The notes beneath the pieces were generated by a model that worked only from the letters and a program-made list of their open reading frames with translations, was not told where the DNA came from and made no database searches. This document shows, in pieces, positions 1 through 5,702 of a stretch of DNA of 21,828 nucleotides (position 1 is the first letter of the stretch; each line of letters opens with the position of its first letter). Location of the stretch: positions 1-21,828 of the forward strand of contig JAHWKO010000031.1 of assembly GCA_019347855.1 (NCBI GenBank). Reading direction: 5' to 3'. The position numbers and the translations under genes were made by a program. The DNA comes from Actinomycetota bacterium (GTDB lineage Bacteria > Actinomycetota > Nitriliruptoria > Nitriliruptorales > JAHWKO01).

Positions 1-509
1 AAGGCGCGACGGTCCTCGGGCTTGGCGTGGAGGATGTCGTCGAGCTGGCCCTGCCCGACGACCGTGTGCAGCTCACGCCCCAGCCCCGTGTCGGACAGCA
101 GCTCCTGGATGTCCAGCAGCCGGCACTCCTGGCCGTTGATCGCGTAGATCGACTCGCCGGTCGTGAAGATCTCACGTGAGATCCGCACCTCGCTGAAGCC
201 CTGCGCTGAGCCGCTGGTGCCGATCGCGTCGGCGCCGAGCTGCCCCCGGGAGTTGTCGATCGTGATCTCGACCTTGGCGCTCCCGAGAGCCGGCCGCGTG
301 GGCGACCCGGCGAAGATGACGTCGGCGAGCTCACCGCCCCGCAGGAGCTTCGCGGATCGGGTGCCGAGCACCCACGCGAGGGCATCGACGACGTTGGACT
401 TGCCGGAGCCGTTGGGACCGACGATGACGGTGACGCCGGGTTCGAACTCCAGCGTCGTCCGGTCCGCGAAGGACTTGAAGCCCCGGATGCTGAGCGACTT
501 CAGGAACAC
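1..509 (-). CDS. smc: Chromosome segregation ATPase SMC, N-terminal part (runs off window)
   Basis: This is the first 169 residues of the SMC condensin ATPase, which dimerises and compacts and segregates chromosomes together with ScpA/ScpB. The start is GTG at 509, with a GAGGGG ribosome-binding site upstream. The product opens [18 protein letters not shown], the typical SMC N-terminus. The Walker A motif GPNGSGKSN lies at about residues 31-39, followed by VDALAWVLG, the usual nucleotide-binding head sequence. The remaining visible part ([51 protein letters not shown]) matches the SMC head up to the Q-loop region. The coiled coil, hinge and C-terminal head lie outside the window. A TAGCCT hexamer at 579-574 is a likely -10 element. 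The neighbours (small protein, acyP, mutM slot, rnc) are the standard actinobacterial smc context. Confidence 0.96.
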   Translation of the reverse strand, partial: MFLKSLSIRGFKSFADRTTLEFEPGVTVIVGPNGSGKSNVVDALAWVLGTRSAKLLRGGELADVIFAGSPTRPALGSAKVEITIDNSRGQLGADAIGTSGSAQGFSEVRISREIFTTGESIYAINGQECRLLDIQELLSDTGLGRELHTVVGQGQLDDILHAKPEDRRA

Positions 510-573
510 CCCGTGGAACCCCTCAGATCGGTGGCTGCCGGTGGTCGGCGGGGGGAAGGACCGGCGCGGCCGG

Positions 574-579
574 AGGCTA
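574..579 (-). promoter_or_regulatory. Putative -10 element of smc
   Basis: The minus strand reads TAGCCT here, 64 nt before the smc GTG. It matches the TA-S-S-N-T hexamer seen in front of most transcription units in this window. No convincing -35 element is visible. Confidence 0.35.
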
Positions 580-616
580 CCGGAGGGGGTCGATCAGACC
601 GTGGAGGTGATGTGGG

Positions 617-820
617 TCAGGCGGGGACCGAACCGGAGCGTTCGAGGACCGCGATCTCGTCGTGGTCCAGGTCGACGACGCGCTCGCCGTCGTCCAGCGC
701 ACGTTCGGCCCGGTCGAGCGCGGACTCCAGCTCGGCGACCCGCTGCCGCAGCGACCGGACCTCCTCGAGGAGGGACAGCGTGCGAGGGTCGGCGGTCACG
801 CCGAAGAGCGCCTTGGCCAT
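617..820 (-). CDS. Small coiled-coil protein, function unknown
   Basis: This gene encodes a 67-aa protein. The start is ATG at 820 because GAGAGG sits at good spacing before it; a longer in-frame reading from 880 adds only an arginine-rich stretch unlike a real N-terminus. The protein opens MAKALFGVTADPRTLSLLEE and continues as a predicted amphipathic helix with heptad-like leucines and valines (about residues 18-45, VRSLRQRVAELESALDRAERAL), ending in an acidic tail. I recall similar short proteins with a MAKAL-type start in other actinobacteria, but I know no function. It lies alone between acyP and smc, with its own leader (about 60 nt), a -10-like element and an unusual GTTC repeat array upstream. 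It has no signal peptide and no cysteines. It may be an adaptor or a structural partner; this cannot be decided from sequence. Confidence 0.75.
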   Translation of the reverse strand: MAKALFGVTADPRTLSLLEEVRSLRQRVAELESALDRAERALDDGERVVDLDHDEIAVLERSGSVPA

Positions 821-865
821 GTCGTTGCCTCTCTGCACGCGACACCATCGTCGGTGCGTCGTCCC

Positions 866-883
866 TGGGTGTGGCAGCACCCA
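866..883 (-). other. Hairpin in the 5' leader of the small coiled-coil gene
   Basis: TGGGTG (866-871) and CACCCA (878-883) form a perfect 6-bp stem with a 6-nt loop. It falls at the expected 5' end of the transcript starting below the TAGGAC element at 895-890, so it may stabilise the leader or be a regulatory structure. Confidence 0.3.
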
Positions 884-889
884 CCGGGA

Positions 890-895
890 GTCCTA
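890..895 (-). promoter_or_regulatory. Putative -10 element of the small coiled-coil gene
   Basis: The minus strand reads TAGGAC, one base off the TAGGNT hexamers in this window. It lies about 10 nt downstream of the GTTC repeat array, so that array would cover the -35 position. The distance to the ATG at 820 leaves a leader of about 63 nt. Confidence 0.3.
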
Positions 896-904
896 GAACT
901 GACC

Positions 905-947
905 GTTCACTACCGTTCGATGACCGTTCACTGCCCGTTCGATGCGG
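905..947 (-). promoter_or_regulatory. PHO-box-like array of four GTTC direct repeats
   Basis: On the plus strand GTTC recurs at 905, 915, 926 and 937, a period of 10-11 bp. The four units are GTTCACTACC, GTTCGATGACC, GTTCACTGCCC and GTTCGATGCGG; the A and B types alternate, so the array also reads as a 21-22 bp unit repeated twice. Direct repeats with one-turn spacing are typical of OmpR-family response regulators, and Streptomyces PhoP binds 11-nt units with a GTTCACC core. The array overlaps the -35 position of the small coiled-coil gene. The regulator's identity is inference. Confidence 0.45.
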
Positions 948-1015
948 CGGGAGAGGTGATCGCCCCGCACCCTCCGAGGGTAGCGTCCGCGCACGCGCAG
1001 GTCTAGGCCAGCGGT

Positions 1016-1028
1016 CTCCCGTCGGGAG
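1016..1028 (-). terminator. Possible terminator hairpin after acyP
   Basis: CTCCC and GGGAG form a perfect 5-bp stem around a 3-nt loop, about 70 nt downstream of the acyP stop. There is no T-run, as is common in high-GC actinobacteria. It is short and may be chance. Confidence 0.25.
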
Positions 1029-1096
1029 TGCCAGCGACCCTCCACGCGCCAGGTGCGCTAGGTGCGCGCCCACCGCACACAGCTGCTTGCGCAGCG

Positions 1097-1375
1097 TCAG
1101 TGGCGGACCTCGAAGCGATCGTGGCCCTCGGGGTCGGCGTCCTCGGCCTCCACCTGCTGGACGCGGGCGTTCCTGGGGCCTCCGTCGCGTATCCAGAACT
1201 CCACCCGTTCGACCGCGTCCTCGTCGCCCTCCACCCACGCCTCGACGGTGCCGTCGGGGTTGTTGCGGACCCAGCCGGTCGCGCCGGCGTCGCGGGCCCG
1301 GTCGCGGGTGCTGGCCCGGAAGAACACCCCTTGGACGTGCCCGTGGACGGTCAGGTGCCGTGCGGTCCCACCCAT
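1097..1375 (-). CDS. acyP: Acylphosphatase
   Basis: This gene encodes a 92-aa cytosolic enzyme that hydrolyses acyl phosphates. The length is typical of the family. The phosphate-binding loop HGHVQGVFFR spans about residues 11-20 with the catalytic arginine R20, and the second signature GWVRNNPDGTVEAWVEG begins at residue 34 and carries the catalytic asparagine (N38 by alignment). The start is ATG at 1375; the GGGAG ribosome-binding site overlaps the stop codon of the upstream gene, so the two are translationally close (9 nt between stop and start). It is the last gene of the DUF177-rpmF-rnc-mutM-acyP run. The same small gene sits between the mutM slot and smc in mycobacteria, so the position is conserved, although its link to the neighbours is not understood. 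Confidence 0.95.
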   Translation of the reverse strand: MGGTARHLTVHGHVQGVFFRASTRDRARDAGATGWVRNNPDGTVEAWVEGDEDAVERVEFWIRDGGPRNARVQQVEAEDADPEGHDRFEVRH

Positions 1376-1384
1376 CGCGACTCC

Positions 1385-2230
1385 CTACATCTGACAGCGC
1401 TCGCACCGGTAGGTGTACACGTCGTCATCCATCTCCGTCCTGACGACCGTCCGACGGCACCGCAGGCACGGTTGCCCCTCGCGTCCGTAGACCTTGAGGT
1501 GCTCGACCGGCTCACCCTCATCGTCGAACAGCTCGATCCCCTCGGACTCGTGCAGGGTCGTATCGCGCTGCTTGACCGCGGCCTGGATCACCTCGTGGAT
1601 CGCCCGGTAGAGGCGTCGGATCTCCTGGGTCGACAGGGTCTCGGACCCGCGGTCGTGGGCGAGGCCAGCGGTCCACAGCGCCTCATCGCTGTAGACCGTG
1701 CCGAACCCGAGCACGTGCTGGTTGTCCATCAGCAGCGGCTTCAGTGGCTTGCGGGCGGAGCGCAGGACCTCCCCGAACTCGATCCAAGTGGGGCTGTCCT
1801 CGAGCATGTCGAGGGCCGACTCGGGGACGCCAGCGGCCTCGAGCGACTCGTCGGTGGGGACCACGCCCATGTGGCAGCTCTCGGACCGGCTGGGGTCGGT
1901 GACGTGGATCGCCCCACCGATCGTGAACGTCACGCGGACGTCGGTGTCGGGACCGGCCTCCTCGTTCATCGTCTCGCGGTGCACGTTCGCGTTGGGTCCG
2001 GGATCCAGGACCCACGTGACGTCCTCGTCGAGGTCGAGCAGCAGCACCGTGCCGCGCCGCCGGATGCCCTCGATCTTGCGGCCCTCCAGGGCCTTCTGGA
2101 AGTCGGGACGCGTCCGGTGGTAGGGGCGCACGATGGAAGCGACGTGTATCTCGGCCTCCTTCACGCGCTTGCCCACCACCTCCTTCTCGAGGTCCTTGCG
2201 CAGCACCTCGACCTCGGGCAGCTCCAGCAC
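1385..2230 (-). CDS. mutM: Fpg/MutM-family protein with eroded active site
   Basis: This gene encodes a 281-aa protein with the fold signatures of formamidopyrimidine-DNA glycosylase: N-terminal LPEVEVLRKDLE, the H2TH segment (RKPLKPLLMDN, then YSDEAL) and a C-terminal CxxC...CxxC zinc finger (PCLRC...CERCQ). Its place after rnc is the normal mutM slot. The start is GTG at 2230 with GAGGAAGG upstream. Oddly, the protein begins M-L-E-L-P, so the catalytic Pro-1 that forms the Schiff base is replaced by Leu. By alignment from memory with E. coli Fpg, Lys-56 (RRRGTVLLL here), the lesion-contacting Asn in GxGNIY (GFGTVY here) and the zinc-finger Arg (DVYTYRC here) are also absent, while Glu-2 and Glu-5 are kept. 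It probably binds DNA; classical glycosylase/lyase activity is doubtful. It could be a divergent subfamily with another chemistry. Confidence 0.85.
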   Translation of the reverse strand: MLELPEVEVLRKDLEKEVVGKRVKEAEIHVASIVRPYHRTRPDFQKALEGRKIEGIRRRGTVLLLDLDEDVTWVLDPGPNANVHRETMNEEAGPDTDVRVTFTIGGAIHVTDPSRSESCHMGVVPTDESLEAAGVPESALDMLEDSPTWIEFGEVLRSARKPLKPLLMDNQHVLGFGTVYSDEALWTAGLAHDRGSETLSTQEIRRLYRAIHEVIQAAVKQRDTTLHESEGIELFDDEGEPVEHLKVYGREGQPCLRCRRTVVRTEMDDDVYTYRCERCQM

Positions 2231-2249
2231 AGTCGTTGCCTTCCTCGTC

Positions 2250-2271
2250 GTCAGCCGGCGGTCAGCCGGCG
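2250..2271 (+). repeat. 11-bp tandem duplication across the rnc stop codon
   Basis: GTCAGCCGGCG occurs twice in a row (2250-2260 and 2261-2271). On the coding strand it carries the last rnc codons and the TGA. With one copy removed, the rnc frame would run through into the mutM-like gene in frame with its GTG. Confidence 0.8.
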
Positions 2272-2952
2272 GTAGGCCTCGCGGGCAGCAGCCTGTTCGG
2301 CCTTCTTCTTGCTCGCTCCCTCGCCCCGTCCCTGGATCTCGCCCCTCACCGTCACCTTCGCGGTGAAGGTCTTCTCGTGGTCCGGGCCGTCCTCCTCGAC
2401 CTCGTACACGGGGAGTTCCTCGAACTCCGCCGCGGTCAGCTCCTGCAAGCTCGTCTTGTAGTCGAGGGCGGCGCCCCGGCTGGCCAGGTCGTCCAGACGG
2501 TCCCGGAACAGCCCGTCCACCAGGTCGAACGCCGACGGGAACCCCTGGTCGAGGTAGTACGCCCCGAGCACGGCCTCGAAGGTGTCAGCCAGGATCGACT
2601 CCTTGTCGGCGCCACCCGAGGCGGTCTCGCCCTTCCCCAGGCGGACGTGCACCCCCAGCCCGATCTCACGGGCGACGGCGGCCAGGGCGGCCTCCTTGAC
2701 CGCAGCGGCACGCAGCTTGGCGAGCTGACCCTCCTCGTCCTCGGGCATCTCCCGGTAGATCAGGTCGGTGACCACCAGGCCGAGCACCGCATCGCCCAGG
2801 AACTCGAGCCGTTCGTTCGTGTCGAGTCCGCCCTCCTCGAACGCGAAGGACCGGTGGGTCAACGCGAGCTCGAGGAGTCCGGGGTCGTCGAAGCGCACCC
2901 CGAGACGCTCCTGCAGCTCCTCGAGGTCGTCGGCGGTCCGGTCGCCGCCCAG
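2251..2952 (-). CDS. rnc: Ribonuclease III
   Basis: This is the double-strand-specific endoribonuclease that matures rRNA. The N-terminal RNase III domain carries LTHRSF and the signature NERLEFLGDAVLG (about residues 46-58), and a C-terminal dsRBD covers about residues 160-230 (TSLQEL, KKKAEQAAAREAYRRL). The start is a judgement. The first ATG/GTG/TTG in frame is GTG at 2898, with AGGAG upstream, giving 215 aa beginning MRFDDPGLLELALTHRS. The same frame upstream encodes DDLEELQERLGV, which matches the conserved first helix of the family, and the frame is closed by a stop just before. The only near-cognate codon in that stretch is CTG at 2952, preceded by GAGGAG at ideal spacing, giving 233 aa. 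I therefore chose CTG; automatic annotation would give 2898. The gene begins 4 nt after rpmF. Confidence 0.93.
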   Translation of the reverse strand: MGGDRTADDLEELQERLGVRFDDPGLLELALTHRSFAFEEGGLDTNERLEFLGDAVLGLVVTDLIYREMPEDEEGQLAKLRAAAVKEAALAAVAREIGLGVHVRLGKGETASGGADKESILADTFEAVLGAYYLDQGFPSAFDLVDGLFRDRLDDLASRGAALDYKTSLQELTAAEFEELPVYEVEEDGPDHEKTFTAKVTVRGEIQGRGEGASKKKAEQAAAREAYRRLTAG

Positions 2953-2956
2953 CGTC

Positions 2957-3139
2957 CTACTCCTCGACCTCGATCACCTGGCGGCCGGCGTAGTGGCCGC
3001 ACACGCCGCACACGGTGTGCGGACGGATGGGGCTCTTGCACCGCTTGCAGGTCGCGTAGGTCGGCTTCTCGGTCCGCAGCCAGTTCGAGCGGCGGTGCCG
3101 GGTGCGTGACCGGCTCTTCTTCCTCTTCGGGACGGCCAT
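2957..3139 (-). CDS. rpmF: 50S ribosomal protein L32
   Basis: This gene encodes a 60-aa ribosomal protein, the usual L32 length. It opens MAVPKRKKSRSRTRHRRS, the family's basic N-terminus, and carries two CxxC pairs (CKRC and CGVC) forming the zinc ribbon, so this is the zinc-binding form. The start is ATG at 3139 with AAGGAGG upstream at good spacing. It lies between the DUF177 gene and rnc, as in many bacteria, and its stop nearly touches the rnc start, so the three are likely cotranscribed. Confidence 0.97.
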   Translation of the reverse strand: MAVPKRKKSRSRTRHRRSNWLRTEKPTYATCKRCKSPIRPHTVCGVCGHYAGRQVIEVEE

Positions 3140-3200
3140 CGTCGGCCTCCTTCGCTTGGGTCGTGTTCGTCTGGCTCGCGCTGGTTGTCGTGGTGCCCGG

Positions 3201-3743
3201 TCAGCCGGGCGGCAGGTCGAGGTCGGCGAGCTTGGCCCACCGGGGGTCGGTGGTCGGCTCCTCGTGGTGGCCGCAGTGCTCGACGTTCAGGTCGGCCCCG
3301 CACCGCGCGCACAGGCCCGCGCAGTCCTCCTTGCACAGACGCCGCAGCGGCACGGCGGCCAGCACCGCGTCGCGGATCAGCGGCTCGAGGTCGATCTGGC
3401 CCTCGGGGTGCAGCTCGTAGCCGGGTTCCAGGTCGTCCTGCTCATCATCCTCGAGCGTACGGCGGTCCTGGAAGAGCTCCGAGACGTCCGACTCCTCGGC
3501 GCGGCGCACGTCCACGAGACAGCGCGCACAGGGCATGACCGTCGGGAACGCGACCGTGCCCGTGACGAGCAGCCCGTCCACCAGCATCTCGAGCTGGAGG
3601 TCGAGGTCGATCGGACCGACCAGGGCCTCGTCCCCGGGACCCCAGGCGCCCGGTTCGGACGTCAGATCGGCACGGTCGACCGTCCGGGCGACCTTCTCGG
3701 TCGCGCCCGGCCGGTCGAGCAGTCGGGTGATGTCGATGCGCAC
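3201..3743 (-). CDS. DUF177 / YceD-family protein
   Basis: This gene encodes a 180-aa protein of the DUF177 family, which almost always precedes rpmF and has been linked to 23S rRNA accumulation and ribosome biogenesis. The signature PCARCLVDVRRAEESDVSELF lies in the middle, and a C-terminal cysteine cluster (LCKEDCAGLCARCGADLN) resembles a small metal-binding knuckle. The start is GTG at 3743 because AGAGG precedes it closely and the sequence from there (RIDITRLLDRPG) looks like the family N-terminus; a longer frame from 3863 would add a low-complexity segment. rpmF follows after 61 nt. A TAGCCT element at 3828-3823 may be the operon's promoter. The precise molecular activity is not known. 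Confidence 0.92.
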   Translation of the reverse strand: MRIDITRLLDRPGATEKVARTVDRADLTSEPGAWGPGDEALVGPIDLDLQLEMLVDGLLVTGTVAFPTVMPCARCLVDVRRAEESDVSELFQDRRTLEDDEQDDLEPGYELHPEGQIDLEPLIRDAVLAAVPLRRLCKEDCAGLCARCGADLNVEHCGHHEEPTTDPRWAKLADLDLPPG

Positions 3744-3822
3744 CGGTGCCTCTAGTGCCGACGACGGCCGTGGGTGGAGGGACCCACGAGCAGGAACACC
3801 GACGAGAACGTCGGGACCGGCC

Positions 3823-3828
3823 AGGCTA
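3823..3828 (-). promoter_or_regulatory. Putative -10 element of the DUF177-rpmF-rnc operon
   Basis: The minus strand reads GGTAGCCT, leaving an approximately 75-nt leader to the GTG at 3743. The hexamer fits the pattern in front of other units here; no -35 is apparent. Confidence 0.35.
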
Positions 3829-3846
3829 CCAGATAGCTCCATCGCG

Positions 3847-3861
3847 GTGCGCAGAGCGCAC
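3847..3861 (-). terminator. Possible terminator hairpin after sepIVA
   Basis: GTGCGC (3847-3852) and GCGCAC (3856-3861) form a perfect 6-bp stem with a 3-nt loop, about 48 nt past the sepIVA stop and just upstream of the next unit's -10 element. No T-run. Confidence 0.3.
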
Positions 3862-3908
3862 ACCGTATGCCGTTAGACGCGCTTCCTCGGGTCCCACGTG
3901 ACCCCCGA

Positions 3909-4475
3909 TCAGGCCTCGCCGGGCTCGTCGTAGCCCTCGAGGGCCGTGTCGTCGAGCGGGTCGATCTCGGCGAGCTCGTCGACGTCCAGGCGGCCGCGGA
4001 GCTTGTCCCGTCCTCGTTCCACCGCGGTCAGGGTCTTCTGGAGCACCACCTCGAAGTTCGCGAGCTTGGCGTCGACGTAGTCCTCCGCCTCGAGCCGGAG
4101 CTGGCGGGCCTGTTCCTCGGCCTCCTGGATGATCCGGTCGGCCTCCCGGTTGGCGGCCTGGACGACCTCGGTGCGGGCGATCAGGCGCTGCCGCTCGGAC
4201 TCGGCATCGGTCAGCATCTCGTCGGCCTGGCGACGCGCCTTGTCCAGGACCTCGTCGCGCTCCTTCAGGATCCACCGAGCCTGACGGAGCTCGTCCGGGA
4301 GGCTGTCACGCAGGTCGGTGACCAGCCCGTCGACCTCCCCACGGTTCAGCATGATCGAGGCCGACAGGGGGACCTGCTTCGCCTCGGCGACCATCAGCTC
4401 GAGCTGGTGGAGCTTCGCCTCGACGTCCATCGGGATGGCCGCACCCGGCGGTCGTTGGGCTCCATCGTCGGACAC
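3909..4475 (-). CDS. sepIVA: SepIVA-like DivIVA-family septal coiled-coil protein
   Basis: This gene encodes a 188-aa cytoplasmic protein that is almost entirely helical coiled coil. After a short leader, the stretch MDVEAKLHQLELMVAEAKQVPLSAS, then LPDELRQARWILKERDEVLDKA, resembles the N-terminal part of mycobacterial SepIVA (Rv2927c). The stretch ARTEVVQAANREADRI and the end (EDYVDAKLANFE, LTAVERGRDKLR) resemble its C-terminal part. SepIVA is a DivIVA-domain division and cell-envelope factor. This copy is shorter because the central repeats are reduced. The start is GTG at 4475 after GAGAAGG; the internal ATG at MDVEAK is an alternative. It lies just before DUF177-rpmF-rnc, exactly as in mycobacteria, and has its own TACGCT element at 4539-4534. 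Assignment rests on remembered sequence similarity plus synteny. Confidence 0.85.
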   Translation of the reverse strand: MSDDGAQRPPGAAIPMDVEAKLHQLELMVAEAKQVPLSASIMLNRGEVDGLVTDLRDSLPDELRQARWILKERDEVLDKARRQADEMLTDAESERQRLIARTEVVQAANREADRIIQEAEEQARQLRLEAEDYVDAKLANFEVVLQKTLTAVERGRDKLRGRLDVDELAEIDPLDDTALEGYDEPGEA

Positions 4476-4533
4476 AGGAGGACCTTCTCTCGCACGTTCT
4501 CGCACGCTGGGGGAGCTGTGGGACGGCCGCGTC

Positions 4534-4539
4534 AGCGTA
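4534..4539 (-). promoter_or_regulatory. Putative -10 element of sepIVA
   Basis: The minus strand reads GGTACGCT in the 77-nt gap between coaD and sepIVA. The resulting leader (about 50 nt) contains a 10-bp-period duplication of CGTGCGAGA (4506-4498 and 4496-4488) just before the ribosome-binding site. Confidence 0.35.
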
Positions 4540-4552
4540 CCGCCGGCGCGGG

Positions 4553-5029
4553 TCAGGAGAACCGCGCCTGCAACGCCTCGGCCACCACGTCCGGGACCAC
4601 CCCTTCCACGGAACCGCCGAACCGGGCGAACTCCTTGACCAGCGAGGAGGACAGGTAGGACCACTCGGGGCTCGCCGGCATGAAGAGCGTCTCGACGTCG
4701 CCGAGCCGTTGGTTCATCTGCGCCATCTGCAACTCGTACTCGAAATCGCTGACGGCCCGCAGCCCCTTCACGATCACCCGGATGTCCCGGTCCCGGCAGA
4801 AGTGCACGAGCAACCCCTCGAACGTGTCGACCTCGACGTTGTCGAGGTGCCCGACCGACTCGCGGATCAACTGCACCCGCTGCTCGGGTTCGAAGGTCGC
4901 CTGCTTCGAGGGGTTCAGCAGGACCGCCACGGTGATCCGGTCGAAACGGTTCGCCGCGCGCTCGATCACGTCCACGTGCCCGTTCGTGATCGGATCGAAG
5001 CTGCCGGGGCAGACGGCGGCGACGGTCAC
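4553..5029 (-). CDS. coaD: Phosphopantetheine adenylyltransferase
   Basis: This 158-aa enzyme transfers AMP from ATP to 4'-phosphopantetheine, giving dephospho-CoA, the penultimate step of CoA synthesis. The nucleotidyltransferase signature CPGSFDPITNGHVDVI is at residues 7-22 (the T/HxGH motif reads TNGH). Other family markers are LLNPSKQATF, VKGLRAVSDFEYELQMAQMN and the ISSSxVKE-type segment (YLSSSLVKEFARFGG). The length is typical. The start is GTG at 5029, inside a GTGA overlap with the rsmD stop, so coaD is probably translationally coupled to rsmD. The rsmD-coaD pair is conserved across many bacteria. Confidence 0.97.
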   Translation of the reverse strand: MTVAAVCPGSFDPITNGHVDVIERAANRFDRITVAVLLNPSKQATFEPEQRVQLIRESVGHLDNVEVDTFEGLLVHFCRDRDIRVIVKGLRAVSDFEYELQMAQMNQRLGDVETLFMPASPEWSYLSSSLVKEFARFGGSVEGVVPDVVAEALQARFS

Positions 5030-5601
5030 AGCTCGTTCCGTTCGACGGGGGGTGTGGCCCGGATGGCCTCGTGCAGGGAGGTATCACCGTAGCGACGGAC
5101 CCGCCCGGGGTTCAGCCCGGCGGGCCACGTCGGGGCGGACGAGCGGGTGGGGCGCTCGAGCACCACGATCGCGTCGGGGGCGAGGAGGGGAACGAGGAGC
5201 TCGAGGACCTCCTCGAGCTCGTGCCGGTCGGTCGCGTAGGGCGGATCCAGCAGCGCGATGTCGAACGGGGCGCCCGGGGGCCCATCGCGAAGTGCCTGAC
5301 GCACGTCCCGCACCAGCACGTCGGCGCGGTCGGCGAACCCGGTGTGGTCGAGGTTCTGGCGGATCACGCGCTGGACCGGCTTCGACCGCTCGACGAAGGT
5401 GACCACGTCGGCGCCTCGGGACAGCGCCTCGATCCCGAGCGCCCCGGACCCCGCGTACAGGTCGATCACGTGCGCCCCCTGCAGGCGCGGTTGCAGCGAG
5501 GAGAACAGCGCCTCGCGGACCCGGTCGCTGGTCGGTCGGGTCCCCTTGCCGGGCGGTGCCTCGAGGTGGTGGCCCTTGGCCGTCCCTGCGATGACCCGCA
5601 C
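5026..5601 (-). CDS. rsmD: 16S rRNA (guanine(966)-N(2))-methyltransferase RsmD
   Basis: This 191-aa SAM-dependent methyltransferase modifies G966 of 16S rRNA in the small subunit. It opens MRVIAGTAKGHHLEAPPG, followed by RPTSDRVREALFSSL, both hallmarks of RsmD. The SAM-binding motif I is DLYAGSGALGIEALSRGA (about residues 47-64) and the catalytic motif IV is LDPPY (about 118-122). The start is GTG at 5601 with a strong GGAGG site. A TAGGGT element at 5643-5638 is a likely promoter, giving a leader of roughly 30 nt. The downstream coaD overlaps by 4 nt. Confidence 0.96.
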   Translation of the reverse strand: MRVIAGTAKGHHLEAPPGKGTRPTSDRVREALFSSLQPRLQGAHVIDLYAGSGALGIEALSRGADVVTFVERSKPVQRVIRQNLDHTGFADRADVLVRDVRQALRDGPPGAPFDIALLDPPYATDRHELEEVLELLVPLLAPDAIVVLERPTRSSAPTWPAGLNPGRVRRYGDTSLHEAIRATPPVERNEL

Positions 5602-5637
5602 GCCACCTCCCTCCCGCCCCGTGCCGCGTCACCATTG

Positions 5638-5643
5638 ACCCTA
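5638..5643 (-). promoter_or_regulatory. Putative -10 element of rsmD-coaD
   Basis: The minus strand reads TAGGGT in the 101-nt gap after recG. The same hexamer precedes fakA and the Lrp-like gene. No clear -35. Confidence 0.4.
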
Positions 5644-5702
5644 CGCCCGATCCGGGTGCATCGACGAGCACAGGGCGCCGTACCCGGACCCGCAAGGACA
5701 TG

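Noticed and set aside
905..947. LexA/SOS box
   Set aside because: The CGAAC-N4-GTTCG arrangement is not met; the GTTC units are direct, not inverted, repeats. The palindrome at 19760-19769 also lacks the 4-nt spacer.
1028..1080. Direct repeats AGGTGCGC near 1050-1070 as a regulatory element
   Set aside because: Only two short copies lying downstream of acyP in GC-rich sequence; no promoter or gene start fits them.
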